Shown one piece after another: positions 1-10,727 of a DNA stretch of 64,000 nt. The DNA is from Mauremys mutica. Lineage: Eukaryota; Chordata; Testudines; Geoemydidae. The translations under genes were made by a program, and so were the position numbers. Position 1 is the stretch's first letter, and each line of letters opens with the position of its first letter. Under the pieces are notes generated by a model. It saw nothing but the letters and a program-made list of their open reading frames with translations. It ran no database searches and had not been told where the DNA came from. The DNA lies in the NCBI RefSeq assembly GCF_020497125.1, contig NC_059084.1, forward strand, positions 31,774,203-31,838,202, in the 5' to 3' direction.

Positions 1-2422
1 CAATCCCAAATCCCAGTTTCATCCCCCAACTGTGTAGTTGAGTATTAAAAATAGTTTGCTGTTAATTACTGTTTCCGTCATGTTTCTTTGCAGAAGACTT
101 TGTGTGAAGGGGAGATAGGGGTTTGTTAATTGCATAGGACAGCCACCATTACCAGGGTACAGACATGGGGGCAGGATCAACAGCAGGTCACACACAGAAT
201 GCAGTCACTAGGCACCCGGGTCACTCTGGGAGGTGTCTGCTGCCCCAGGTCAGTCTGGGAGGTGTATGCTGCCCCAGGGTCCGAGTGCCTGGCATCCACA
301 AATGGCAAGGCAGGCTGCCCTTACCATGCCCTTCCACCCTAGCCATGAGCCTCTCCGATGCCCTGAGCCCCAGCCAGAACCATCATCCCCCTACACCTAC
401 TCACCCTTCCCACACACCCCTCACCCCTTCCTGCAAACCCACCCCTTCCTGCACACCCTCCTGTAACCGTCCTCCCCCCAGAGACCGCTGTAGGAGCAGG
501 AGCCTGTCATTCCTCGAGTGTAGAAGCGGTCTGTACATCACTGCACACCGTACCCACCACAGTCTGCGTCCCTGTTTGAACCCTTTAACGCGAATTCATT
601 AGTAAAGAAAACTTTGTTAATTAAAAATGTTCCAATAACTTTATTTTTAAACGTCTGTTGGAAGCGGGGAAACCTGGTGAACGGGGTATGTAACCGCTGA
701 AAAAAGTCAATAGTAACTGAAACAGGGGCAGGTTCAGCTTCTCTGTAAAGAGACTGGACAGTCATAGGTTACCCTGCTCTCTGAGGAACCTAGCTTTCAA
801 AGCCTACCGGATGCACAGCGCTTCCCGCTGGGCTCCTCTAATCACACGGGTGTCTGGCTGAGCGTAATCAGCAGCCAGGCGATTTGCCTCAACCTCCCAT
901 CCCGCCATAAAGGTCTCCCCCTTGCTCTCACAGAGATTGTGGAGCACACAGCAAGCTGCAATAACAATGGGGATATTGGTTTCGCTGAGATCCGAGCGAG
1001 TCAGTAAGCTCCTCCATCTCCCCTTGAGACGTCCGAAAGCACACTCCACCACCGTTCTGCACTTGCTCAGCCGGTAGTTGAAGAGTTCTTTGTCACTGTC
1101 CAGGGCGCCTGTATAGGGCTTCATGAGCCAGGGCATTAGCGGGTAGGCTGGGTCCCCGAGGATCACTGTAGGCATCTCCACATCCCCAACAGTTATTTTG
1201 TGGTCCGGGAAGAAACTACCTTCCTGCAGGCGACTAAACAGACAAGAGTTCCTGAAAACACGCGCGTCATGAACCTTGCCCGGCCACCCAACGTAGATGT
1301 TGGTAAAACGTCCCCTATGGTCCACCAGTGCTTGCAGCACCATTGAAAAGTAGCCCTTTCGGTTAATATACTGGCTGGCCTGGTGGGCCGGTCCCAGGAT
1401 AGGGATGTGAGTCCCATCTATAGCCCCACCGCAGTTTGGGAATCCCATCGCGGCGAAGCCATCTATGACGACCTGGACGTTTCCCAGGGTCCCTACCTTT
1501 GAGAGCAGTAGGTCAACGATTGCGTGGGCTACTTGCATCACAGCAACCCCCACGGTAGATTTGCCCACGCCAAAGTGGTTCGCTACTGACCGGTAGCTGT
1601 CTGGCGTTGCAAGTTTCCAGAGGGCTATGGCCACTCGCTTCTGCACACTCAGGGCTGCTCGCATCCGGGTGTCCTGGCGCTTCAGGGCAGGGGACAGCAA
1701 GTCACAGAGTTCAAGGAAAGTGCCCTTATGCATCCTGAAGTTTCGCAGCCACTGTGATTCATCCCAGACCTGCAGCACTATGCGGTCCCACCAGTCCGTG
1801 CTTGTTTCCTGGGCCCAGAATCGCCGTCCCATAGCATGAACGTGACCCATTGCCACCATGATCTCCGCGGCGCGGGGTCCCGTGCTTTGTGAGAGGTCTG
1901 TGCCACTCTGACACTTCATGTCCTCACCGCGCTGCCGGAGCCTCCTCGCCCGATTTCTCAGCAGCTTACTGTGGAAGAGGTGGACGATAAGGTGCGAGGA
2001 GTTGACAACGGCCATAAGTGCAGCGATGATCGCAGCGGGCTCCATGCTCGCAGTGCTGTGGCATCCGCGCTGTCACTGACCAGAAAAGTGCGCAAACAGA
2101 TTTCCCGCCGGCGCTTTCAGGGAGGGAGGGCGGGAGTGACGGTTGAATGACGACAGTTACCCAAAACCACCCTCGACACATTTTTCCCCCAGCAGGCATT
2201 GGGGGCTCTACCCAGCATTCCAATGGGAAGCGGGGACTGCGGGAACTGTGGGATAGCTGCCCAGAATGCACCGCTTCCAATGTCGACGCTTGCCCCGTTA
2301 GTGTGGACTCACAAAGTCAAATTAGTGTCCTTAGTGTGGATACACAAATTCGACTTCATAAGGTCGAATCCACAAATTCGACCTAAGTTAAATCGAACTA
2401 CTCTTGTAGTGTAGACATACCC
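1..2422 (-). mobile_element. PIF/Harbinger DNA transposon, copy 1 (cut by the window edge)
   Basis: The right-hand part of a PIF/Harbinger transposon, given minus strand after its transposase. Positions 1-2422 align by eye with 40490-41996 of the complete copy at 37144-41996: both share the start region (ccccaactgt), the transposase 3' flank and the AT-rich terminus. The right terminus ends in gtgtagacataccc at 2409-2422, the inverted counterpart of the ggcctggtctacact left ends at 37144 and 63186, and is followed by TAA, a typical 3-bp Harbinger target. The subterminal zone 2270-2422 is rich in ttcgac/gtcgaa words, which may be transposase binding sites (inference). Positions 1-803 hold the spacer downstream of the companion SANT-like gene and no supported gene; short ORFs there are not conserved in copy 2. 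Confidence 0.88.
804..2045 (-). CDS. PIF/Harbinger transposase (HARBI1-like, DDE_Tnp_4), apparently intact
   Basis: A single open frame of 413 codons starting at ATG. The product would be a nuclear DDE endonuclease that cuts and joins the ends of its own element, usually with a Myb/SANT-like partner. Residues about 133-175 look like a helix-turn-helix (VAIALWKLATPDSYRSVANHFGVGKSTV region). The catalytic core follows: GAIDGTH with Asp210, ILGDPAYPLMPW with Asp298 and VECAFGRLKGRW with Glu334, all correctly ordered; GKVHDARVF (about 256-264) and CVLHNLCE (about 366-373) are also family-typical. Length is normal to slightly long for vertebrate Harbinger transposases of about 350-410 residues. 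No stop or frameshift is visible, unlike the deleted remnant at 41193-41519. Whether it is expressed cannot be seen. It could also be a domesticated HARBI1 relative, but the adjacent element terminus argues for a resident transposon gene. Confidence 0.9.
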   Translation of the reverse strand: MEPAAIIAALMAVVNSSHLIVHLFHSKLLRNRARRLRQRGEDMKCQSGTDLSQSTGPRAAEIMVAMGHVHAMGRRFWAQETSTDWWDRIVLQVWDESQWLRNFRMHKGTFLELCDLLSPALKRQDTRMRAALSVQKRVAIALWKLATPDSYRSVANHFGVGKSTVGVAVMQVAHAIVDLLLSKVGTLGNVQVVIDGFAAMGFPNCGGAIDGTHIPILGPAHQASQYINRKGYFSMVLQALVDHRGRFTNIYVGWPGKVHDARVFRNSCLFSRLQEGSFFPDHKITVGDVEMPTVILGDPAYPLMPWLMKPYTGALDSDKELFNYRLSKCRTVVECAFGRLKGRWRSLLTRSDLSETNIPIVIAACCVLHNLCESKGETFMAGWEVEANRLAADYAQPDTRVIRGAQREALCIR

Positions 2423-2425
2423 TAA
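2395..2425. repeat. Harbinger right terminal inverted repeat plus TAA target copy
   Basis: The terminus reads gtgtagacataccc and ends at 2422; TAA at 2423-2425 is the likely target-site duplication. The left end of this copy lies outside the window, so the partner TAA cannot be checked. The same terminus with one difference (gtgtagacgtaccc) closes copy 2 at 41996. Confidence 0.7.
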
Positions 2426-3164
2426 GACTTTCAGTTCTTCCTTATTCCCCATACTCCTTGCCTTTGTGTATAGACACCTAAGATGTTAAGCAGATTCCCC
2501 ACTGTTTTCCCTCTTGCTGCTCCTATGAACCCATTGTAATTTCCCCCGTCCCCAATATCTAACCCTCTGTTCCAGTCACCTTTTTTATACCTACCTCAGG
2601 GCTTTTGTCACCTGCCCCCTTTGAACCCAATATCTGTGTTTCAAAGAAGGGGTGCTCACAGCTCACCAAATCAGGGAAATGAGGGTGATGGGGTACCTAT
2701 GTAAGTGCTAGCTATGATTGACTGTATTACGGAGCAGACAGCTAAAACATCAGCAGTAAAAGATGTCATAATAGAAAGCTTCTGTGCTCTCTGCTAGCAC
2801 CTGCACAGCCACAAATGGTGTCAAAAGAATGTTAGACTGTTTCTTATTCCACGGCTGGGAGAAGCAACAAGGGTGAAACCTGGTTCTGTGTTAACCAGTG
2901 AAAAGGGAACGGAACCAGCTCTCATGTTGTGCAGTAGAACGGAGAGGGGACTAACTGAGGAGAGGAGAGGGAAAGCGAATCGCTCTGAAAAGGAAAAACA
3001 GGGAACTTGTAGGAACTGTGACTGGTGAGCAGGTAAGGGTGGGCTCCCACATGAGACGTGCGACGGCACAGCTGGCCCTTTCAGTAAGATGGAGAACCAG
3101 CAAAGGGGGAACTTGCATATGAAGCAAGTACGTTTTGAGAGATAAAAGCAAAGGGAATGCGAAA
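2426..3164. other. Unassigned intergenic or intronic sequence
   Basis: Between the Harbinger terminus and the CR1 I see no gene, RNA or recognisable repeat. Short minus-strand ORFs around 2821-3332 have no family-like motifs and extend into the CR1 antisense, so they are treated as chance. Confidence 0.5.
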
Positions 3165-4413
3165 ATGCATGTATGTATGTAAGGTCTTGGAAAAAAATTT
3201 GAAGGAGAAAGTAGTTAGGGACATTGAGGTCAATGGTAATTGGGACAAAATACAACATGGTTTTACAAAAGGTGGATCGTGCCAAACCAACCTGATCTCC
3301 TTCTTTGAGAAGGTAACAGATTTTTTAGACAAAGGAAACGCAGTGGATCTAATTTACCTCGATTTCAGTAAGGCATTTGACACGGTTCCACATGGGGAAT
3401 TATTAGCTAATTTGGAAAAGATGGGGATCAATATGGAAATTGAAAGGTGGATAAGGAACTGGTTAAAGGGGAGACAACAACGGGTCGTACTGAAAGGTGA
3501 ACTGTCAGGCTGGAAGGAGGTTACTAGTGGAGTTCCTCAGGGATCAGTTTTGGGACCAATCTTATTTAACCTTTTTATTACTGACCTTGGCACAAAAAGC
3601 GGGAATGTGCTAATAAAGTTTGCGGATGACACAAAGCTGGGAGGTATTGCTAACACAGAGAAGGACTGGGATATCCTACAGGAAGATCTGGATGACCTTG
3701 TAAACTGGAGTAATAGTAATAGGATGAAATTCAATAGTGAAAAGTGCAAGGTCATGCATTTAGGGATTAATAACAAGAATTTTAGTTATAAATTGGGGAG
3801 GCATCTGGAAGTAACAGAGGAGGAGAAGGACCTCGGAGTATTGGTTGATCACAGGATGACTATGAGCCGCCAATGTGATATGGCCGTTAAAAAAGCTAAT
3901 GCAGTTTTAGGATGCATCAGGTGAGGTATTTCCAGCAAAGATAAGGGAGTGTTAGTACCATTATATAAGGCACTGGTGAGACCTCATCTGGAATACTGTG
4001 TGCAGTTCTGGTCTCCCATGTTTAAGAAGGATGAATTCAAACTGGAACAGGTTCAGAGACGGGCTACTAGGATGATCCGAGGAATGGAAAACCTGTCTTA
4101 TGAAAGGAGACTCAAAGAGCTTGGCTCGTTTAGCCTAACCAAAAGAAGGTTGAGGGGGCATATGATTGCTCTTTATAAATATATCAGAGGGATTAATATT
4201 AGGGAGGGAGAGGAATTATTTAAGCTTAATACCAATGTGGACACAAGAACAAACGGATATAAACTGGACACTAGGAAGTTTAGACTTGAAATTAGACGAA
4301 GGTTTCTAACCATTAGAGGAGTGAAGTTCTGGAACAGCCTTCCAAGGGGAGTAGTGGGGGCAAAAGACATATCTGACTTTAAGACTAAGCTTGATAAGTT
4401 TATGGAGGGATAA
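3157..4413 (+). pseudogene. CR1 ORF2 reverse transcriptase, C-terminal half, one in-frame stop
   Basis: This encodes the palm and thumb of a CR1 reverse transcriptase, the enzyme that copies the RNA at the nicked target. Visible motifs in order: QHGFTKGGSC, DLIYLDFSKAFDTVPH, SGVPQGSVLGPILFNLFI, the catalytic FADDTK box (codons 3619-3630), KCKVMHLG, then VRPHLEYCVQFWSP and a basic C-terminus ending FKTKLDKFMEG. The frame runs 3157-4413 but is broken by TGA at 3922-3924, just after GCIR. The frame on both sides is the same, and the site fits a CGA-to-TGA CpG change. The N-terminal endonuclease is missing. The ATG at 3157 is not a true start. Confidence 0.88.
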
Positions 4414-4877
4414 GTATGATGGGATAGCCTAATTTTGGCAATTAATTTGGCAACTGATCTTTGATTATCAGCAGGTAAGTATGCCCAGTGGTCTGTGATG
4501 GGATGTTAGATGGGATGGGATCTGAGTTACTACAGAGAATTCTTTCCTGGGTGCTGGCTGGTGAGTCTTGCCCACATGCTCGGGGTTTAACTGATCGCCA
4601 TATTTGGGGTTGGGAAGGAATTTTCCTCCAGGGCAGATTGGCAGAGGCCCTGGAGGTTTTTCACCTTCCTCTGCAGCATGGGGCACGGGCCACTTGCTGG
4701 AGGATTCTCTGCAGTTTGAGGTCTTCAAACCACAATTTGAGGACTTCAATAACTCAGTCATAGGTTAGGGGTTTGTTATAGAAGTGGATGGGTGAGATTG
4801 TGTGGCCTGCATTGTGCAGGAGGTCAGACTAGATGATCATAATGGTCCCTTCTGACCTTAATGTCTATGAGTCTATG
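3165..4877 (+). mobile_element. CR1 LINE, 5'-truncated 3' portion
   Basis: The 3' part of a CR1 non-LTR retrotransposon, with the C-terminal half of the reverse transcriptase ORF and the 3' UTR. The UTR ends with the CR1-style phrase ggtcagactagatgatcata, then cccttctgacctt and a short tail repeat atgtctatgagtctatg at 4861-4877. 5' truncation is the norm for CR1, and no target duplication is visible, also normal for the family. Confidence 0.9.
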
Positions 4878-6596
4878 CTTTAGGGGGAGGAGGGGATCTG
4901 TTTGCTTTGCCATCATGCTGGAGATCTGGGATTGCGCTGGGTACTGGAACCAAACCCAATGGGACCCGACTGCAAGCGTATGGATGGGCTGGAAACAGCC
5001 CAGCACCCTCAGGCTCAGGTGAGGCAGTCTCTGACCACCTCCTGCCTGGGAGCTTGGCCCGGTGGTGGCTACGTGTCCCACTCCTGCCAGCCACCACCAC
5101 CTTGCTGAGCTGTATGTGCTGCAGAGTGAGTGTGCTGATGAGCTGCAGTGCCTCTCACTCCACAAAACACTGCGCAGCGAGGGGGGGGCAGCTGGGAGAA
5201 GCTGGGCATGAGGCCACCACTGCACAACCTCCCTGGGCAGGCAGCAGATGGCAGACATGGGGCAGGTGGCCACCACTGTGTGACCCCCCCCCCGGCCAGG
5301 CGGCCATCACCACACGACCCGCCAGGCTGGCAGTGGATTGGCAGACGCTGGGCACACAGCCACCACTACACGACCCCATGGGCAGGTGTGGGCCGGAGAC
5401 AGATCATGACCATGGAGTTTGGGGAGTGGGAAGCCCCTACCAGACCAAGCCACAAGAGCGAAGAGGCAGCGACAGTTTCATAGGGAGCAGCCTAGGCAAG
5501 GGGGAACCAGTTGCCCTTCGCCTGCACGGAACTGGGCCGAGGAACAGTCTGTGGGCCAGGAGCAGGGCCAGGAAGTGAATTAGCCCTAACAGCTCCATGG
5601 AGGAAATGAAGTAAAGAAAACTGAGTCCAGGATGGCAGGCAGCCCCATGCAAACCGACCCCGATCTGTATAAGGCTTGGGTTTGCGTCAGGTATGGAAAC
5701 AACCCTCCCCCTTCTGCCCCCCACTTGGCTCAGTTTGGGTTCAAACGGGCTGTGGCCTACTCGGGTTCAGGCTGGGCCTTAGAATTAGGCCCGAGCAGAA
5801 CACCCTGCTGGGAACACTGCACCTTGGACCTAACAGAGAAGAGACTAGGAGAGTCACAGCATGCAAAGGAGGTTTCACAATACACTGCCACAGCTGGGCT
5901 GCAGGCTGCCCAAGCCTTCCCAGTGCTAGTGGGCCCCAACATGTGCCTAGGCCATCTACAGGCTACTCCCCTGGACGTGGTCAGCATGGCCAACTGGAAG
6001 GTACACAGTATCCGAACTGGGGGTGCAGCAGGGGCAAGCGAATGGTGCCTGAACTCCAGTGACTCACAAGGAGAGCACAGGAACCTGGTCCACAGCCCAG
6101 CGATCTTTGTATTGCTGACCCTTCATGAGCCCTGAACTAAGCAACTTACATTAACCAGGGAGGCAGAGCTGGGCGGGCCGGATGGGACTGGAGCCAAAGT
6201 AAATGTGTTGAAAAGCAGGCACTGGAATAGCAGCTGCCTTCAGCTCCCATTTATGCAACTCAGAACAATTACCAGGGGTCACTGTACTGAACTGCAGTGC
6301 AGCTTTGATCTGTGGTGAGAAGTATTTTGGGTTGTTTTTACAATTGAAGAGGAAACACTCATTCAGCACAGAGACTACAAAGAAACAAAGAGCTACATCC
6401 TGTGCGAGAAAGGCTAGGGGCGTGAGCAGGAGGAGCAGCCTGTTCTTTCAAATGGAAGCTGTCCGAGCACACAGGGCTGCTCTGGAAAGAGCGCGTAGAT
6501 TATCCAAGGCCTAGGTCTGAAATGGGCTCCAAGCCCCAGGGGTGGTCACATTTCTAAGGGATTGCCACCTAGGTCTGGAACAAAACCGAAGAGACT
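4878..6596. other. Unassigned sequence without a supported gene
   Basis: GC-rich, non-coding-looking sequence. Overlapping ORFs in several frames (for example 4907-5578 plus and 4824-5276 minus) compete over the same bases, lack recognisable motifs, and are best read as chance ORFs in GC-rich DNA. Confidence 0.5.
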
Positions 6597-6607
6597 ATGC
6601 AGTCTGG

Positions 6608-6728
6608 TATCAGAGGGGTAGCCGTGTTAGTCTGAATCTGTGAAAGCAGCAATGAGTCCTGTGGCACCTTACAGACTAACAGACGTATTGGACCATGAGC
6701 TTTCGTGGGTGAATACCCACTTTGTCAG
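6608..6728 (-). mobile_element. Penelope-like short insertion, single-armed, with 11-bp target duplication
   Basis: A copy of the interspersed family also seen at 36189, 52014 and 59699. On the plus strand it reads tatcagaggggtagccgtgt at the start, later gtggcaccttacagactaac, then gagctttcgtgggtgaatac and ends at the core ctttgtcag. Flanks ATGCAGTCTGG (6597-6607) and ATGCAGCCTGG (6729-6739) match at 10 of 11 bases and look like a target duplication. On the minus strand it begins exactly at the hammerhead-like core, here decayed (CTGACAA instead of CTGANGA). Assignment to Penelope-like elements is inference from the insertion style; a SINE or other retroelement tail is possible. Confidence 0.6.
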
Positions 6729-6739
6729 ATGCAGCCTGG

Positions 6740-7291
6740 GTGAGCTACAGGAGCCAGAGCTCCTTCCAGGGAGTGCTCATCACGTTGGCTTTGGGCAGTC
6801 ACATTCTCTAAGCAGTTCATTCAGCTCCATGCAGCTAGGTCTGTGGGGTGTTTCTGGGTCTAGGTTAATAGGCCATGTCCTTTCTTGCTGCCTAGCTCAT
6901 TTTAAGGCTGTTGTTACAGAAGCAGATTAACTGAGCCAGAGGCAGAAACTCTCATTAGTTTCCACAATTGTCCTCCAGCTTTTGACTCCCTCCAGGGGTT
7001 CACCAGGTGTTGAGTTCAAGTTGATTTCTCCACTACTCCCACTGTCTCCCTGGAGAACAAGTGCTCAGTTCCTGTGCAGTCTCACCTCACCTCCATTCCC
7101 TTCACATTCACCCATGGCTGTAAGTGAGGCTAGGAACTCACTCCCTTCCATGGAGAGCAGGCCCTGCTAACAGCACCATTCCCTGGGGCAAAGGAATCCA
7201 GGTTCACTTTCCAGTGTGCTTTCTTCTGCCTGCTTCATAGGAAAGAGCAGGCAAAACCTGCCCACGTGGTGAGTCTCAGGGAAGAGCGACA
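6740..7291. other. Unassigned sequence
   Basis: No gene or recognised repeat seen between the Penelope-like insertion and the left inverted repeat of the next DNA transposon. Confidence 0.5.
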
Positions 7292-7295
7292 GAAA

Positions 7296-7590
7296 GGGAA
7301 GGGGGGAGTCATTTGATTTGTAAAAATCTACAGAATCATCATTTCAATGGTGTCACCTTCTGTGGTGTGATTGGGGGTGAGGGGTCTCCCCTCGCTGGCT
7401 CCCCGCTCCAGGTCCTCCAGTTGGATATTTTGATAATGCATTGGTGTCGGAAATGGGTCGAGTTGGGGGTCGTTCGAAAGCCTTTGCTCCCATGAACGCA
7501 ACGGTACCAAACAACAACTTGAGAACCGTTATATGGAGATATAGTCAATAAAATGTTTTAAAATGGAAGTTTTTAAAATTATACTTCAAG
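7296..7590 (+). repeat. Left terminal inverted repeat of the 7.3-10.5 kb transposon
   Basis: Outer part begins gggaaggggggagtc and continues through gtaaaaatctacagaat. The similarity to the reverse complement of 10262-10553 is high in the outer 200 bp and lower toward the interior. Confidence 0.7.
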
Positions 7591-9131
7591 CAACACATCC
7601 CTGTGTTACATAAAAAAGGCAGTGATCTTTTGTAATCCCAGGGAATTTAGCCTTGACATGTAGGTCTGAAAACAGTTATTCAGCAAAGTCATCACCAGTG
7701 CTGTCTCCATATAGGGCACCGCTACTGCCATACCGATCCTTGTCCATGCCCCACTCGCACAGCTCCATACAAGGCAGGCTGCTGGCCAACCATTTGCAGG
7801 GTGGTGAGCATCTGGTCTTTTCGCATGATCATTTGGTTGGCTGATGGATTGATACGGACGCACATGGTATTTCACACATAACTGGTGTGATCAGTCCATC
7901 CACCGAGACCCATCCATGCCTGATAAGGGATGGTAGTTTTGGATGTGCTTGATCATCCCAGAGCCATTCCCTTGCTTAATAATTTTCCCGCTTGATAACA
8001 GGTATAAATGCACTCCTTGTCAGTCGCAATTTTTTCCATGTTTGCTTCTTGAAACGCATCCGCCAATGTAACTCTGCAAGTGTCGTAATGTTGGTCTTCA
8101 AATGGTAAACTAAGCCTATGAACACCTCCAGTGCATTTACAACCTCATCAGTGACTCTCTCAGCTGCTCAGAGCACCTTCAGAGTGAGGAGAGAGCTTTC
8201 CGAGGCTGAAGCAAGTGCCAGAGGGAATGATCCATGTATGCAACCTGCCAGTCAGACTTGGTAGCCCCATGATTGATGTTCAAATGCAATGGAACATTGC
8301 ATATGTTGCAGGTGAAAGGCAAACTAATACACATCTTGCATGGTCTTCCTAAGCCAGCACCTATTGACAATGTGACCTATGCCAGCAGAGGCCTTCCAGC
8401 ATAGCAAACATAGTTGGTTTGGCTGAGTTACAAGCTCTTGGAATACCAGAAACTCTAAACACCTGCTGTGATTTGGCTGAACACTTCATTATGAGGTATA
8501 GAGAAAATACTGGAACTATGACAATGACTGACCATGCTGTAATGTAGCACGGTGGGACCTTTGCCATCTGCTCTCTCTTCAAGGAAGTCTAAGTTATCAG
8601 CAGCACAAAATATAAACCTGCCCTTGACAAGGTCGGCGGGGGAGGGGGGCAGGGACGTACAACCCTTCATTCAGTTCTACACGGCAAAGCACCTCATTTG
8701 CAATTGCGGTCTCCAGGCACAGTACTTTCTGTAGTTAATGGAGGAGCCAGAACTGTGCATAAGCCACACAAGGAATCTGCTACAGGTTTTGGAATGAACT
8801 GTTAAAACAACAGCCACTTGTAGCAGTAGACTATGCACATGCCGCACAATTGTCGTGTATGTGTTGGAAACCTTTCACTCAAGCCCTCGTATATGGCGCT
8901 TTGTGATAAAATGGCAGCCTAGTGTTCCATCAGCTCCCCATCATACTTGCTGGTGCTGAAGTCACTGCAACCACCAATGCACCACCTAAAGGAGTAGTAC
9001 AAGTCACACAGTATTATTCTTTCAGTCTTGGCATTTGAAACTCCCACGTACTGCAGGACAAAATGCTTTTCCCTAAAAACTTAGCAGCTGCAAACAAAGT
9101 CTTCATACTACTGTTGACATCAGTGCGTCTT

Positions 9132-9719
9132 TTACAGCTTAGAGGATATACACTGTGATTGATTTCTTCGTATAGGATTGCCAAAAACTAAACAGATATT
9201 AGTCCATATTACCCACAATTCACCTTCAATAAGTGCCTTTCTGCTAAGCATTTGTTCCTCTTCAATCCAGTTCAAAGCACATATTTCTTTGAACTTAGCC
9301 TCTACGTCAGCCATCACCACCACTTTCCCATCCATTAGAACCGCTCCAAGGAAATGTATTAACTCCAGCTGAGTTGCACAGTTTGCAGCAGTAAAATCAG
9401 TATTTGTTTCAGTTGCTTTTTCTTTTTGACACAACACATTACAGCCATTCTTGGTGTACCACTCAATGTGATATGCCACGGGCGTCTTTTGGGTCAGTGT
9501 GCCACTTTCCTTTACTTTCCATTCAATGTGCTTGCAGAGTGACAGCTTCATACAGTTTCTCACCTGTCTCATGTGTTGAAACTGCTTAATGGATGGCTTC
9601 CATCTGACCACAGAAGAAACAAGTGTTCTCGAAATGCATGCCATGTGCCATAGCATAAGGTGAGTCTTGCCCACAGCTGGCACTTGTCCCAGCACTTTCA
9701 ACTGTTTTCTGATGCTCAA
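9132..9719 (-). pseudogene. Coding-like fossil inside the unassigned transposon
   Basis: A 195-codon open stretch in the interior of the element, with ordinary amino-acid composition (for example a KFKEICALNWIEEEQMLSRK segment). I recognise no catalytic motif or domain. Its strand agrees with smaller open stretches at 8361-8582 and 7606-7875, so together they may be pieces of one transposase or accessory gene reading toward the left repeat. The start at 9719 is not supported by anything beyond frame. It could be a chance ORF; length and strand agreement are the only support. Confidence 0.35.
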
Positions 9720-10261
9720 TCTACTTCCTCTCCAACCTTGCCAAATTCAGCTTATGGGTGTGCTTCATATAGCATGTAAGATATCACCGAGCATTGTGTT
9801 TAACCAAGTCTTCTATACTGGTAGTCTCCAAAACAGCGAGCTACTAGTCGATACTCTTCATCTCCCCATTGATGCCTAAAGATGGTCAAGACCAAAATAA
9901 AACCAAGGATTGTGTAATAAATGAATTACAATCCCAAAGTAATCATGTTATGTAATGTAGGTTATGTGACTATGTGCACATCATTTGTGGATGGATACCA
10001 GTCATTTCTAGCTTGATGCTGACCTCTTAAATGATGCCTCATTACAATTCTTTTGGCATAACAGAAAAAGCTGACAATCGGTACCACTGAACTGCTTTTT
10101 TTTTTGCCGATGATGGCAAACCAACTTGGAACACTCTCTCCATTTACAATAATCTAACATTCAAAAAGTTAATCTGGTCTCACGTTCAAAGCATTAACTG
10201 TTAACACAGCACTGTCAGTTGAGGCCCAAAATGTAACTTTGTGAGGGCTGCATGTTTAACA

Positions 10262-10553
10262 TGCCTGTATTAAAGTATCATTTTAAAAAGTCGACTTTTA
10301 AATATTTTTCAACTATCCATCTACATAATTGTTCTAGGTATGTCATGTCTGGTACCACTGGTGTTTGTGGGAGAAAGGGCTTTCAAATGATACCCAACTC
10401 AACCCACTTCCAACAACACTATTATCAAAATGTCCACCAACCAGAGGACCTGGGAGCCGGGAGCCAGGGGGCAGCGAGCCACATCAGAGGGGACACCACT
10501 GAAGTTGTAATTCTGTAGATTTTTACGAATCAAACGATACCTCCCTTACCCTT
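10262..10553 (-). repeat. Right terminal inverted repeat of the 7.3-10.5 kb transposon
   Basis: Read on the minus strand it starts gggtaagggaggtatcg and runs through gtaaaaatctacagaat, matching the left repeat with scattered differences and small indels. Confidence 0.7.
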
Positions 10554-10608
10554 CTATTGTTAACATGCCCAAGGAATTACACATGCTCCCAAACTACAGA
10601 GAGAAATG

Positions 10609-10725
10609 GAATCACAGAAATGCAGGGCTGGAAGGGACCTCCAGAGGCCATCTTGTCCAGCCGCCTGCGCTAGGTGTCTGCATAACCTGTTCTTGAAACC
10701 TCCGCTGATGGGGGAGCTGTGAACA
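10609..10725 (-). mobile_element. Short CR1 3'-end fragment
   Basis: The plus strand reads gaatcacagaaatgcagggc then tggaagggacct and a ctgatgggggagctgtgaac phrase, the reverse complement of a CR1 3' region of the type common in birds and reptiles. It ends abruptly near 10725. Confidence 0.65.
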
Positions 10726-10727
10726 TG

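Larger units (their letters stand above)
7296..10553. mobile_element. DNA transposon of unassigned superfamily with long inverted repeats
   Basis: Two inverted repeats of roughly 290 bp (7296-7590 and 10262-10553) bracket 2.7 kb. They match at gtaaaaatctacagaat near the tip (7319 on plus, 10510 inverted), again around the aggtcctc and gataatgc/gataatag words, and more loosely in their AT-rich inner thirds. The interior shows minus-strand coding-like stretches (7606-7875, 8361-8582, 9132-9719) broken by stops, as expected for a decayed transposase gene. I could not find a target duplication or name the superfamily: there is no DDE motif order I recognise. Confidence 0.65.

Noticed and set aside
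165..602. 145-codon plus ORF near the left edge
   Set aside because: Lies in the Harbinger spacer; not open in the matching part of copy 2 (about 40650-41060), Pro/His/Ser-rich.
4824..5578. Competing ORFs of 150 and 223 codons on opposite strands
   Set aside because: GC-rich overlap of frames without motif; no splice or start context favours either.
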